NCBI GenBank assembly: GCA_036346375.1
Contig: CM070517.1
Location: forward strand, 13,371,161-13,435,160
Length of the DNA stretch: 64,000 bases
Direction: 5' to 3'
Source: Guadua angustifolia
Lineage: Eukaryota; Streptophyta; Magnoliopsida; Poales; Poaceae
Of the stretch, positions 11,199-23,398 are shown piece by piece. Below the pieces are notes generated by a model that searched no databases, was not told where the DNA came from, and saw only the letters and a list, made by a program, of their open reading frames with translations. Every line of letters starts with the position of its first letter. The first letter of the stretch is position 1. Both the position numbers and the translations under genes were made by a program.

Positions 11199-12614
11199 GC
11201 ACACCCGGCGGTCCATCCACTGACAAGTGGGCCCGATGAAACGAGGTTTCGGTCCAACCGGAAGTCGACACGCGCACAAGACACCGACGGTCAACGCGGC
11301 TCCAAATCTTCCGCCCGTTGGATCCAAATCCAACGGTCGGTCGGCGCACGGTCGACCCATCCATTTGGCGACATCCACACCGCACATTTCAAATCCTACG
11401 GCTGCTGTTACCCGGAGAGTTTACTATTCACAAGCCTACGTGGACGTACCGACGCGGTTGGATGAGGATCTAACGGTGTTGGTTACCCGAATGATTTCCT
11501 ATTCACAAGCCTACGTGGCCTGATCAGAGCCGCCCGATTAAGATCTAACGGCCATTATTACCCGAAGACATCCCGGTCTAGCGCTACATAGGAAGGGACG
11601 TGTCGTTACCTTGGTCGTCCGATGGAAATCCGACGGTGGCTGGGGCTCGAAGTAGCTGGCGGCGGCGCAGCAGCTCCCGAAGAATGGAGACGAGGAAGAC
11701 GATGGGCTCGGCGGCGCTACGAGGCTTCTCCGACGTGAAGAAGTGGCCCGATCGACGCGGCGCGACACAGGGAACTCGGCGAAGGTCTCAAGTGCGGTGG
11801 AGAGCGGTGAACGACGGCGGAATGTGAAGAAAACCGAGGCGGTGGAAGGATGCTACTCCGGCGAGCTCTAGCGCGTGCTACGGCGAATGGCAGTGCAGGA
11901 GAGAAGGGGCAAAATGAGCGGAACAAAGTGCTGCGCACGGAGGACTTTATCTCCCGCTCGGACAAGCCTCAATACGCGCGCAAATCTCTGACATATCCGC
12001 GGCGGCCAACGGAGACGGCGGTGCGGCAGTGCTCCCTCCCGATGCAGCGAGATCAACCTCCACCGTTCGATTGCCATCCAACGGCGTCGATTGAGTAACG
12101 GTTCGGCGAAACGGTGCCACGTGGCGACATCTTAACGGCTACTTACAGAGATCCGACGACTCACGTGATTAAGCAACGCGGCTCATCCACGATCGTCCGA
12201 TCGGGATCGCACGGATCGAGTGGGCGACGCTAGGGTTTTCCGGCGTGAGCATAGTGTTGGGCTCGGCCCGACACTGTAGCTTGGCGATATTCCGGCTTTT
12301 CTCAATAAAAATATTTGTAGAAATTCAAGGTAATTAATTAGGGCACTAAAAATACTCAAAAAATTCTAGAAAAATTCCAGAAAATATTTCAGAGCATTTT
12401 GAGCTGAAATAAAATATTTTTATTTATTTTTGATAATTACCTTTTCTGATATTTAATTATTCAAGAGAAGGATAACCCAAATTAATTTCAATTAAATCCA
12501 AATAATTCCCAAAAATTCAGATAAATTCAATTAAATGCAAATACATTTTAATTAATTCACAAAATTTTAAATAACTCCAAAAATTAAGATTAAGCCAAAT
12601 TTCGAGACGTTACA

Positions 12615-14738
12615 GCTTTTCTAGACAATCAAGCCTGCCTTCTTGAATCATTAAATTCGGGTAGAAGCTTAGCACTTGGCATTTCAAAGAAATCTTGCAA
12701 ACTAGAACATCTCTTAGAATCATCATGTTAGACATCGGCAATGCCCCCAACAGGCCCCAAAAAGGGTTATGCTATCAAACTATTTATTTCGCTAAGAAGA
12801 AGAAATCAATCAACAAATAACATATAAACAACAACTGCTCCCCTCTCAGCCATCCCTTCCAACGTTCAAGAGCTAGTTTCTGTTTGTACTCATAACCACA
12901 AATATATCATTTGCGTTTGTTAGCATTAATACAATCTTAGGGCGAATCATCAAAATAGCTTCCTATCCACACATCTAGGGATGCACTTGCACCCAATCCC
13001 TCAACCATTTAAAAGATGAGTTAACTTCTGCTGTTAACAAGAGATACAAATGAAGTGACATGTTACTATGCTTTGGCATCATAAATTATGGAAGCTAGTA
13101 CCAAATGACACTTAAGCCTATACTAGGGCTAAATTTATGCCTTAAACATGATTTACCAGAGCTCAAAATCAAGCATCACACAATTCAACCTTTGAATCAT
13201 ACACATCTTTAAGCACAGTAATTCAGATCCATTCCAAAGCAGTGATCATGGGTTTACCCACATAAAAGACCTACAATGAAACCAACAAAAAGGGCTATAC
13301 AATACCATCTAGCTACAACTCTAATAAACTTGAGCTAACCAGAATCTACCAAATACTCTATAGCCAACAATAGATGTTAAGCAAAATACACATACATCAT
13401 TCCCTAATTGGACATGAGTATATAAACTGCAACACAATACTCATAATCAGCGCAAGAATTCAAAACAGAGGCATGCACATCACTGTGAAATGCATTAGGA
13501 ACATGTTAGGCTACACATACATAAATATCCATAACAACAACGGCCTAGAAGTTAATTTCCATGTCATGCTAACCAATCACAAAAGTCCAGTATATGAGGC
13601 ATTCCTAACTGCACATATATTTGATGAAAGGAAAATTCCAACACCTTTATAAATTTGGAGTCTTACACATTCAATGAATAACCAAAGCATTAGCATGTAT
13701 TTATATATTCCGATTGGCATCGCAAACAACTTAGGAAATTACTATGGGGAGAATCTAAAAGTTAAAACTAATAACAGGAGTACATGACCAAGTAATCCCA
13801 TTTCTTTCAATTGACAGTAGCAAGTATACGTGCATATACTCTCTCTTCGGCAAATATCAGTACCCCAAACCACTAAAGAATTCATTTCTGGTAATCAAGC
13901 AAGTTTAATCATCATGGAAAATGTAACATACAGTCACAAGTACTAGGGTTGAGCATGTGAGGCATTTCCTCAAACACCTTATCTACAACCATGCATCCAC
14001 AAGCTAGACCCCCACCTCCACTTACCACAAGAAGGGAGAGGAAGGAGGAGGAAGTGCTGGCTGGAGCTGCTGCTGCTGGCTGCATTCGGCTGGAGCTGGA
14101 GCGACACTAGGGAAAGGGGAAAGGAGGTAGCGGCCGGCTGCTGGTGCTGCTACTGCCGTCGCCCAGCAGGGGGGCGCAGGGGAGAGGCACCGAAGGGAGG
14201 AACCAGGGGCGCTGCTGCTTCTGCTGCTGGCGCTGCTGCTTCTGTTGGAGGTGGGCAGGACCGGCAGGACTCGGGCAGCACCGGCAGGGCCGGAGGGTTT
14301 CACCATGGCGCAGATCGGGAGGAGGTCGGCAGAGAGCGCCACTCGATGTGGCGCTCGGCAGGGATGGGCAGGAGTCGGGGCAGCACTTCAGCAGGAGGAG
14401 GCGCTGGCCCGGTAGCACTTCGGCAGGAGGAAGAAAAGGCGCCAGTCTCCCTGGAAGCAGCCTGCCAGAGGAGAAAAATGGAGGCGCCTGCTACTTGGAA
14501 AAAAAACCGGCAGCAGCTGGCTTGGCAGGAGCATTGCCAGCCACTCATTTGGAAGAGAGAGATATGAGGTTAGGAAAAGTAGGTGGAGAGGAATTTCCAA
14601 AAATACCCCTCCCAAAACCTAAAACCTTTAATCCTAACCCCTCCAGATGGCCAACCTCCTCCGAGATCACCTGCCAGACGGCCCAGCTCACCCGACTGAA
14701 GGCACAAAAATTTTGGGGCGAGGTTTCGCAATATTACA
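12615..14738 (-). repeat. Y: older LTR, truncated by E1
   Basis: On the minus strand an LTR-like start (TGTAATATTGCG) occurs at 14738, with no polypurine tract upstream, so 14739 onwards looks like flank. The LTR reads leftwards through a GC-rich leader (about 14030-14560), with a GT donor-like site after it (GTAAGTGG near 14018), then AT-rich sequence until E1 cuts it at 12614. Its other end must lie left of the window, beyond E1. This layout (GC-rich leader with a donor-like site) resembles the E2 LTR but the sequence does not align by eye. The long plus ORF across 14144-15004 has a GTG start and crosses the LTR border, so it is not a gene. Confidence 0.5.
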
Positions 14739-17665
14739 ACACTTTCTTTTGGTTGTTTTGCGGAGAAAGTTATGGATTCCTTCTTGTTTGGACGTTCTCC
14801 CAGTTTAAAAGGAGTTGTTATACTTCTGTTGTAGATGGGAGAATTGATGGAGTAAGTTTCTGGGCTTTGACTTGTTTGGTCTTTTGTGGATTTAAGTCAA
14901 AGAAAAGGGTTTTCGTGTTGCGCCTCATTGGTTGTTGGCGGGGAAAGACATGGAATTTTGGTATTGTCGTTCTCCAAGTTGAAGTTTTGGATTTGGGGCT
15001 TTAAAGGAAAAAGTGATATTCGATCGATTCGCTTTTCTTTTCCGGAGATTAATTTGTGTAGCTCCTTTCCTTTGTGGAATTTTGGAGTTTGATGGTTGGT
15101 TTAGGGATCTGTTGAATGACCAGGCTTGAGTCCTGTCATTTTCTAAGTCTTTTGAGAGTCTAGCTTCTTTGAAAGTTTTGGTTGGCTTTTCCGGGAGGAA
15201 AGATATGACAGTCAGAGTAGGTTGTAGGTTGATTGAAGATTTTCCCGTAGAGGGTTAGTAGAATGTTTATGTTGTTGGGATAAGGTGGTCGACCCTAATG
15301 GGATAGATGGCAAGAATTATTTGATGGGTCATGGTGATCCACGATTATAAGCGGAGGTTGCGTAAGGGTAGAAAAGATTTTGTGGAGGAAGTAATAACAA
15401 TTTGGTTGAGGAACTTGTTTAATAAGTTGATGGGGTTCAATTGTCTAAATTATTGGTGACTTAGATAGTTGATCTTTGTGTTCATCATATGGTAGGTTAA
15501 TTCGGGTTAAAATTTTAACCTATTTTCTTTGATGAGTACTATGGGCAGAATTTGTTTAATGTTGGTGATAACAGTTCCGAGCGTGGATGTAATTAGTCGA
15601 AAGGATAAATTCTGGAGAAAGTGATCCAAGGAAGGGTAGTTATGAAATTCTTGCTAAGTCTTGTTGGGGCTTCCCAAAGGCGCTAAGTGTGATTATTGAA
15701 ACCTTTATTGTTAAAGGTGCAAGAATTTTAGAGGTAATGGGATGTAAGATGAGCTTAGGTTTAATTACCTTTGGAATTGGGTTGTCGGTGTAATCATTTG
15801 GAAGGTTGCCATTTGTTTAAGGCGTTCTGTTGGGCGTGCAATTGAAATTGCCATATGAGATGTGTTTCGCCAAGTGGTGGGGTTAGTGGATGAAAGATTA
15901 TGAGAAAGAAAGAATGCATACTTATGGAATGGTGTGACGTTAGTCTTTGGACTTGCCATTTAAAGGAAATGAATAAATGTAACGGAAAGTGTTGGAAGCT
16001 CTTAAGGGAAAGATAATGGTATCAATAGCTCGATTGGAGTTGGGTTTAAATAAAATGGGAATGATCTTGGTGAATGTTCTAAAAAGGTGAAGCTTATGAT
16101 TAAGTCGTAAGTGAATATTGCTAATAAAGTGGGTTTTGTGGAGTCATAAGTCCCCCTTTCTTTTGGAAAGAACATTTGGTGGTGTGTGTAGATGTTGGAT
16201 CCTAGGATCAGTTTACTATTCCTGAAATGTTAGTTTTGGGATTAGTGTGAGAGGTTTTGCTTGGGTAAAAGCAAGATGATCCTCTTTGGGTTAGTGTGTT
16301 TCGTTGCTTTTTTTAATCGAGTGATTCTTTGATGTGAAGCTTTCCACCTTAGGGCTCAAGGTGAGGGAAATGGTTTATGCTGTTAAGCGAATGGAGTTCT
16401 CTTCGATTTTGTGACTATCTTTGAAGAAAGATGGTGTGAAATTCCTTTTCTCAGTTGAGTCTTTCCTGGTTGTGCATTGATTTCAAGTTGAGGAAAAATT
16501 GTTAGTTTTGGAAGAGAATTGAGATTCTCTTTGCTTTCAATTGGATGCGGATTCTTTGTGTGAGTATAATTTAAAAATTTATGCTTTTTGTTTTCGTTCT
16601 TCGAACAAGATCGTCCTAGAAGGAGAACCTTGTATGGATGGGATTTAATGAAGTCCTAATTTGGGGTTAAGTGTTAATGGTATATGGATTTAATGTGGAG
16701 AGTACGGAAAGGTGTTCCTTGTCGTGGTTCTTACCTTGTGGGAGGATCATTTTGATCCCATTGTCCCTAGGTTGTGTGGGACTTTATTGTTGGCGGGCTG
16801 GGTGAAATCAGTCTCTAAATGCTTGATTTCCTTAAGTTGTCGGAACCCTCGGTTTTATGGGTTAGACTCAAGGTGGGTCAGTCGGAATTGGGTGGTTCAG
16901 TTGTGAACCTTTTCTTTGAGTGGTTGTCTCATTGTATGAGACAAGATTGAAAGAAGGACAAGTATGATTTTGTGTTATGAGGGAATTTGATTGGTACCCT
17001 GTGGGGCTAATCATTGCAATAGTAAATAATGATTCTTGATCCTGTTGTTTCCAAGGGCAACTGTTGAAAAGATAAAAGTTGTGTTTTGATTCCTAGAGGA
17101 TTCCAGTGTTATTTGATTAGAACTAGTGGTATATTCGGATTTGGTTAGAAGTTTGTTGGATTGAAAAGCCTTATGTGGCTCCGTAATTTAAGCTAAGCGA
17201 CCCGTGGTATAACTATGATATGGTGGGCTAACTCGTTCGATGATATGGCTTAAAAATGGTTATGTGGTTATAAAGGTTAATCCTTGAGGAGAAATGTGAA
17301 TCAGTGTTTCCTTTGTTCTTAGGGGATTTGGGTTTAGAACCCCAACTGTTCAATCGAATAGAATTCAGTGATGTGCTTAATAGAGTGTTGTGGCTTGTGT
17401 TAATCGTATCATCATGAGTCGATGGTCGGTGGTATAATTTGGGAATTTTGGCTATCTGCCTGGGTCTAATAGCTTCTGCGTGTGGGAGATGTGAATTCTC
17501 AAGTGGAAAAGAGAGGTGACTCGAGTTTTGGAGTCTCGTGCGTGGGAAGTTCCCAACTTTGTTCTTTTTGAATGTTTTCGCGTTATCCGTCGGTTCCCGT
17601 TGTTCTTGTTGGTGTTCTTGTGGTGTTCAGAATTCAAGGTCGAATTCTGTTAAAGGGGGGAAGAG
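14739..17665 (+). mobile_element. X: internal region of a non-coding gypsy-type element
   Basis: T/G-rich sequence with no ORF of recognisable family on either strand. It ends in a polypurine tract (AAAGGGGGGAAGAG, 17652-17665) directly before an LTR starting TGTAAT. The tract and LTR start closely match those of E2 (32175-32192), so X is an E2 relative. Its 5' LTR is not in the window. No gene is seen in this 2.9 kb. Confidence 0.55.
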
Positions 17666-18059
17666 TGTAATACCGCAAAATCATTTTCCTGGGTTTTTGG
17701 CCAGAATTGTCTTCATTTTGCATCATCACCTTTCCATCATGTTGATTTATAGTTCTGATCTTAATAGCTCGTGAAAATTCTTGTAAGAGGGTGTTTGCGG
17801 TTATGATTAATGAGTTCCTGTCCTGTAATAATTATGGGGTGGAGTTTATAAATTTCTATTGGATGTGTGATTGATTAACTAAGGACCTGCTAGAATGATA
17901 TTATAACTGCATCTGTTTTCTGTCTACTGAGTAGATGTCCTACTTTCTAGAGAGGTCATGCTGAAATTTTGGAAATTTCAGTGGCTTAGTTTCTAAGTTG
18001 GTCTTAAGAGTTTAGAGGGTTGGTAGCATTCGTGGTGTGCTTGGCACCGGGGTGTTACA
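17666..18059 (+). repeat. X: internally deleted 3' LTR
   Basis: Begins TGTAATACC and ends GGTGTTACA. The right half (17842-18059) aligns clearly with the last part of the E2 LTR (about 27765-28136), including the CTACTGAGTAGATGTCCT region. At 394 bp against 2.7 kb in E2, it has lost most of its interior. Confidence 0.65.
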
Positions 18060-18810
18060 GTTAGAGACTTAAAGCTAGAATTTATCGTGATCTCCTAGGG
18101 AGGCACCGTGCGGCTTGCGGCCGATGGGCGAGCCGAGGGCCAGTGAGCAGTGCCGCAGGCGCAGGGGGTTGGGGGTGGTAGACGGCGAGCGGTGCCGAGG
18201 GTGGGAGTGGACCGAGCGGCGGCCGGTGCCGCTGCCGCCTGTCACGGTGGGATCAAGCAAGTCGGGAAGGGGAGGATCTACACAGGGGAATGTGGAGCCG
18301 TGGAGGTTTGCCTGGAATGGTAGCCAAAGATTTGTATGGGGCGGTTAGTAGATTGGTATACGTGGGGGCTTACTATCTGATAGGGTCCACAGCGTAATAT
18401 CTGGGATTGAAAATAAAATGAGAGGGAAATAGGATTGGGGAGAATAAAAATGGAGGGAAGGACAAATGGAGGGAAATTGTATTCCTGGGCTGAAATTAAC
18501 GAAATTAACGAAAAATATCATAAATTAATAATATCATTTAAGGCCTTTTACATTTCAAAAACAATTTGAAAACTAGTTAAATTTAAGGAATTATTGTATA
18601 ATAACCACTGTGGCAAATTGAGCAAAACTAAAGAAAATAGAAACTACATACCTTAATCTCTCTGCATAAAAAAATTCTAGAAAGTTCCGAAAGTGATAAA
18701 ACTACTTTTGAACTAATTGAACTTGTGATCAAACCAGCCGAATACATGTACAAAGAGTGCCAAACATTATCTAGTCGTCCTTCGGCCAAACTTGCAGGTG
18801 AGAATGAGAA
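18060..18810. other. GC-rich fragment then anonymous AT-rich DNA
   Basis: 18090-18350 is GC-rich with overlapping ORFs on both strands (minus 18075-18260 and plus 18115-18348), neither with a recognisable domain. It could be the remnant of a gene 5' end or a captured exon. 18360-18810 is AT-rich and holds nothing I can identify. Confidence 0.3.
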
Positions 18811-19973
18811 ATTCTATGGCATGTTAGCAGTGCAAATGAGAGTTCTCCTTGAAATTTTTAGCTCAATTCGATAGCAAATGCTAGCTTGAATTGCCAGAAA
18901 GTGCCGCAAGATGAAAGCTTAATAGAATATGCTGACTTCCATTATTTTTTCTATGTGCCACAGATGGAATTCCAGTGGCAAATTTATGTGGCATGTTATT
19001 AGTGCAAATGAGAGTCCTCCGTGAAAATTTTAGCTTATTTCAACAGAAAACATGCTTGAATTGCCAGATAGTGCCGCAAGATGAAAGCTTAATAGAATAT
19101 GTTGACTTCTATTATATTTCGTATGCGCCATAGAATGAATTCCTGCGACGAAGTTTTGTGGCATGTTAGCAGTGCAAATGAGAGTTCTCCATGAAATTTT
19201 TAGCTCAATTTGATAGCAAATGCGCGCTTGAATTGCCAGATAGTGCCGCAAGATGAAAGCGAAATAGAATATGCTGACTTCCATTATTTTTCCTATGCGC
19301 CACAGACTGAATTCCAATGACAAAATTTTGTGGCATGTTAGCAGTGCAAATGAGAGTTCTCCATAAAATTTTTAGCTCAATTCGATAGCAAATGCTAGCT
19401 TGAATTGCCAGATAGTGCTGCAAGATGAAAGCTTAATAGAATATGCTGATTTCCCTTATTTTTCCTATGTGCCACAGACTGAATTCCACCGATGAAATTC
19501 TGTGGCATGTTAGCAGTACAAATGAGAGTTCTCTGTTAAAATTTTAGCTCAATTTGACAACAAATGCTAGCTTGAATTGCCAGATAGTGCTGCATGATGA
19601 AAGCGAAATATAATATGCTGACTTCCATTATTTTTCTGATGTGCCACAGACTGAATTCCATCAACAAAATTTTGTGGCATGTTAACAGTACAAATGAGAG
19701 TTCTCTGTTAAAATTTTAGCTCAATTCGACAACAAATGCTAGCTTGAATTGCCAGATAGTGCCGCACGATGAAAGCGAAATAGAATATGCTGACTTCCAT
19801 TATTTTTCCTATGTGCCACAGACTGAATTCCACCGACAAAATTCTGTGGCATGTTAGTAGTGCAAAGGAGAGTTCTCTGTAAAATTTTTAGCTCAATTCG
19901 ATAGCAAATGCTAGTTGAATTGCCACATAGTGCCGCACGTTGAAAACAAAATAGAATATGCTGACTTCCATTG
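18811..19973. repeat. 172-bp tandem repeat, about 7 units
   Basis: The anchor ATGTTA followed by a GCAGTGCAAA-type stretch starts at 18821, 18993, 19163, 19335, 19507, 19679 and 19851: spacings 172, 170, 172, 172, 172, 172. Units share AATTGCCAGATAGTGC, GAATATGCTGACTTCCATT and GTGCCACAGACTGAATTCC. They differ mainly by point changes. ORFs within are by-products of the repeat. Confidence 0.92.
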
Positions 19974-20051
19974 TTCAGAGGGCTCCACGGCTAGCGGTGA
20001 CACTTGGCATGCCTCATTGCCCGGGCTTTCCTTCGGCTATAATATATAGTA

Positions 20052-20383
20052 CTAGATAGGATCTCGCGCTACGCCACTCTGTGCGAAATTTGGTTCATTG
20101 GTTTTTCTTGGGAAAAGAAAGTTGGAGGATCCGTTCGCGAATATACGAAACCATAGGGTCTTTTTTGCAAAATTACTGACAAAAGGACCTAGGTGTAATT
20201 TTTTGTTTTTGAAAAACTACCCACCGAGGACCCACCCGTGAATATACAGACTACGGAGGCTTTTTTCGCAAAATAACCGGCTGAGGACCTAAACATAATT
20301 ACAAAATTTATGGAGGGTCTTTTCGCAAAAAAAGTGACACGTGGCATGGCTGGTTGGCCTCCATTTCTCCCAGCTTTTATAGA
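20052..20383 (-). mobile_element. Non-autonomous Helitron candidate, 332 bp
   Basis: On the minus strand the element would start TCTATAAAAGC (20383 leftwards) and end CTAG (20055-20052). The flanking bases are A on the left (20051) and T on the right (20384), as expected for insertion between A and T. A GC-rich, partly self-complementary stretch (CTCGCGCTACGCC) lies near the 3' end where Helitrons carry a hairpin, but it is degenerate. Internally, TTTTTCGCAAAAT-like motifs recur. There is no coding sequence. Confidence 0.42.
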
Positions 20384-22045
20384 TAAGTTATATATGCTTA
20401 TTGTACATGCCCATAAAGATTTTCTTAAACATGTAACGCAACATTTTTTCTTAACAAGAAATATCACATATTCTGGTAGCTAACTGAATCCGACATTTGT
20501 ATCGTCACTCAACGAGCCTGCCCACCTTAGGCTTCAATCAAACGTGCATACTCACCGATAATAAAAATAGTATGCACATGTGTACTGGCATCTTAACAAG
20601 GCATCTTCCAGGGGAAATCACGCAACAATGTGACACTGAAGCACACACCAAGATAATAGCTTCATCAAGAATAATGGCATAAAACAATGAATGAGGAGAC
20701 AGCAATGCGCACATCTAATGATCGGGAACAGCTCAACTTCCGCTATTATTTTCCTTTGTCTTGATAAACAATGGTATAACAATTTACAGGTTTAAGTCTA
20801 CAAATCAATGGAATAGAACCAGCCACCCAATCTCACCAACCTACCATTTCCTATCTACATGACAGTATAACAGGTATCTCGCTTAACCTCCAAAAATTAA
20901 GAGACACACCGTTCCACGGGTTAGCCTAAACTCTCACAATGTCAGCCCTAAGCAACACCCATGCCGCCCTTATTCACTTGTGCTACCCACATGCCTGAAC
21001 CTACAACAGATGCCAAAATAGAAAGTTTTGAAACCAGCCATTTAAATGTTAAAAACCTTGAACTAATAAGGGTAAATGTACTGACGGTTTTTTACCTCAA
21101 CTAGAGCATAGTATCTCCTATCGAGCTTTGATGTCATGTGAACAGCATCGGTGTGGAACTGAGAATTCTCACCGACAAAAATAAGGGTTCTGACCAAGTC
21201 GCTTCAACTATTCTCACAAGTCATATCTCCTGAAAATCTTTAAGGGCATGTACAATAAGGACACCTTCTATTGATGTTATTGGAAATTCTGATTTCTGTT
21301 AATGCTCTTCTATGGCTAGGATCTCACATGACCTTTTCCCCCCTTTTCTTAAGCTCCAGGTGTGTAAAAGTAATCTCATTAACTACGACCTGCAAAGAAA
21401 AACCATACTACAACAGTTTGTAAACAAAAAAAGAAATAGATAACCAATGCAGGGACTAGAGTAATGACTAGCTCCCTGCTACTAGAAACCCTGGAGACTA
21501 TTAACTCCTAGATATTTAACGACGACAGCAAACAATTTGTACCAACAAAGCTACCACTCCAAAATCTAGCAACTGGAAGTAGTCTAGGTCTCTTTATTAC
21601 AGCAACAAAAAAGGTCTTTTTGGTCTTCAGAGAACAGCAGAGACCACGCCTTTCCTCCAGAACAATCGTTTTCATCCCCACATTTTACAACCTTCGTCTT
21701 CTCTTTATCTTCTTCTTCAGCGTCACCATCATTTCAGCAAAGTCTTCTTACTCCTGGCCTCCATCCTCGGCGTTGTAAAGAGTAAAATAAGAACAACAAT
21801 AGGATGCACATCCAAGGCTTGTGGTGAAGTCGATCAACCCTTCAAGGATGCCGCTTACTCGCCTTCTTCTTCCTGCCTAAAACCGAACATGAAGGTCATT
21901 CGACACTTTGCCAAGATTTAGAAGGAGCATCTTTTCTGCTGAACAATAAAAATATGTTTAATGTCATGATTCAAAGAAATATTCCAACTCAATTGATGAG
22001 GGTTTATTGTTCCAAAAAAAAATCAAACACGACTCACCTATAATT
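20384..22045. other. Anonymous non-coding DNA
   Basis: Moderately AT-rich, with a pyrimidine-rich tract at about 21650-21760. No ORF of recognisable family, no clear transposon end and no RNA gene seen. Part of it may be the 3' non-coding side of CACTA-A, whose left terminus I could not find. Confidence 0.4.
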
Positions 22046-22717
22046 TTAGTTCTCATCTTCTTGATCAGAACTTGGACTAGGATCTATTGTTGCTGCATCT
22101 ACAGTAATTCCTTCTACATCTCGTCTAGTCCATGAATGACTATCGTATACATTATCAAAAAGTTCTCCAACTTTACTGACATGATAAGGTTCACATTCTA
22201 CTTCATTCCAATCCTCTCCCATGTCAAATACATCTCTAGGCTTCATCTTCAAGACAACTGACCACCCTTGGTTTATATGGTCTTTGATATAGAAAACTTG
22301 GTCAACTTGATTAGCAAATACAAATGGTTCATTCTCAATCTTATCACCTTTGTGAATTTGATGGGAGAAATTCACAAGTGTTAAGCCATACTTATCTATT
22401 TGCACTCCCTTTCCTCGAGTGACATCAACCCATTCACATTTCAACAGTACCACTGAAAATCTTCCATAATAGTCTATCTCAATTATATCAAGTATCCTGC
22501 CATAGTACATAATATCTCCAAGTATAGGGTTACTATCACCTGCTGAAGAATAACTTGACGTCTTTGCATTAACAACAACTCCACTATTTTGAGTCACCTT
22601 ATCATACCGTTTGTCTCTAAATCTGAAGCCACGAATGTTAAATGCTATGTCTCCTTGCCGTATCCAATGGCCCTCGAGCCAACCATCTAATGTCCTCATC
22701 GATGCTATCGCTACCAT
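22046..22717 (-). pseudogene. CACTA-A DUF4216-type C-terminal region
   Basis: 223 codons from an ATG at 22717 with no internal stop. The region with YYGRILDIIEIDYYGRFSVVLLKCEWVD and FANQVDQVFYIKDHINQGW is characteristic of DUF4216, found C-terminal to Tnp2 and DUF4218 in CACTA proteins. The tail is acidic (SSDQEDEN). This is the best-preserved CACTA segment in the window; the gap to DUF4218 (22718-22994) has intron-like AT-rich sequence. Its biochemical role is unknown. Confidence 0.85.
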
Positions 22718-22994
22718 TTTTTTGCTCCAACTGCATGATCTGTATCCACAAAATATATATATTTATGTATATAAGCCAAAATTTTCTTTGCAATAGAAAA
22801 AACAAAATAGGATACCTACATGTTCTCTAAACCAATTGGGAAAATCTTTATTCTGTATTTGCTCAATTGATTTTGGAGTTAGGCGACGGTCACGTCTCTT
22901 CCTTTTGAGATGAGCAGCATGTTCCCTAAAATGAGAATTGACATGTTTTTGAGTTTAAAAACCGTATATAAATTATACAAAGAAGCAAGAACAC

Positions 22995-23330
22995 TTACTT
23001 TAGATACGGAATGATAGCTTCACAGTTGAATAATACATATCTATGTGATTGCAATTTCTCTAGATCAGTTAAAATGAAATTTGATGGTTTTCCCAACGGT
23101 TTCCCTACAGGAGGAAACAAAGACGAATCTTGTCCAAACAAGTTCGACTCAGTATGATCTAGACTATCATCATTCCTTGATGGTTTATTATGCTCCGTGG
23201 AGAAACCTTCTAGGTAGCTAGAACAAAACACCATACACTCATCTGCCAAAAATGAATTTGCCATTGAAGCTTCTGGATACGCTTTGTTGCGAACATATGA
23301 TTTTAATTTCCCTAGGTACCTGTAGCACAT
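22995..23330 (-). pseudogene. CACTA-A DUF4218 remainder
   Basis: Contains YLGKLKSYVRNKAYPEASM and a cysteine-bearing FCSSYLEGF, matching the same region of CACTA-B (MGILKSYVRNRSKPEGSI). It lies in a different frame from the upstream block, with non-coding sequence between (23331-23398), consistent with an intron or an indel. Confidence 0.75.
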
Positions 23331-23398
23331 GTAAAATCATCGATTTATTAGGTTGTATAAATATAAGATTCAAAGGATGAAGCTTGTACTAGTCAGAA

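Larger units (their letters stand above)
1..12614 (-). mobile_element. E1: Ty3/gypsy chromodomain LTR retrotransposon, decayed
   Basis: A nearly complete LTR retrotransposon lies on the minus strand. The right LTR (9176-12614) is its 5' LTR and the left LTR (1-3424, missing about 16 bases at the window edge) is its 3' LTR. Reading leftwards come a PBS, an accessory ORF, gag with a CCHC knuckle, aspartic protease, RT, RNase H, integrase and a chromodomain-like end. The order PR-RT-RH-IN defines Ty3/gypsy, and the C-terminal chromodomain suggests the Tekay/Del branch. Stops and indels break every pol domain, so this copy cannot be autonomous. The right-hand target duplication would be GCTTT (12615-12619); the left one lies outside the window. 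Confidence 0.93.
9176..12614 (-). repeat. E1 5' LTR
   Basis: A full-length LTR of 3439 bp. The terminal dinucleotide next to the PBS is TA rather than the expected TG on the plus strand; the equivalent E3 base is G, so this is a point change. The other end is TGTAACGTC on the sense strand. It is unusually long for an LTR and holds the promoter motifs listed separately. Confidence 0.95.

Noticed and set aside
14144..15004. 286-codon plus-strand ORF
   Set aside because: It starts at GTG, crosses the Y LTR boundary at 14738 into unrelated flank, and its first half is low-complexity.
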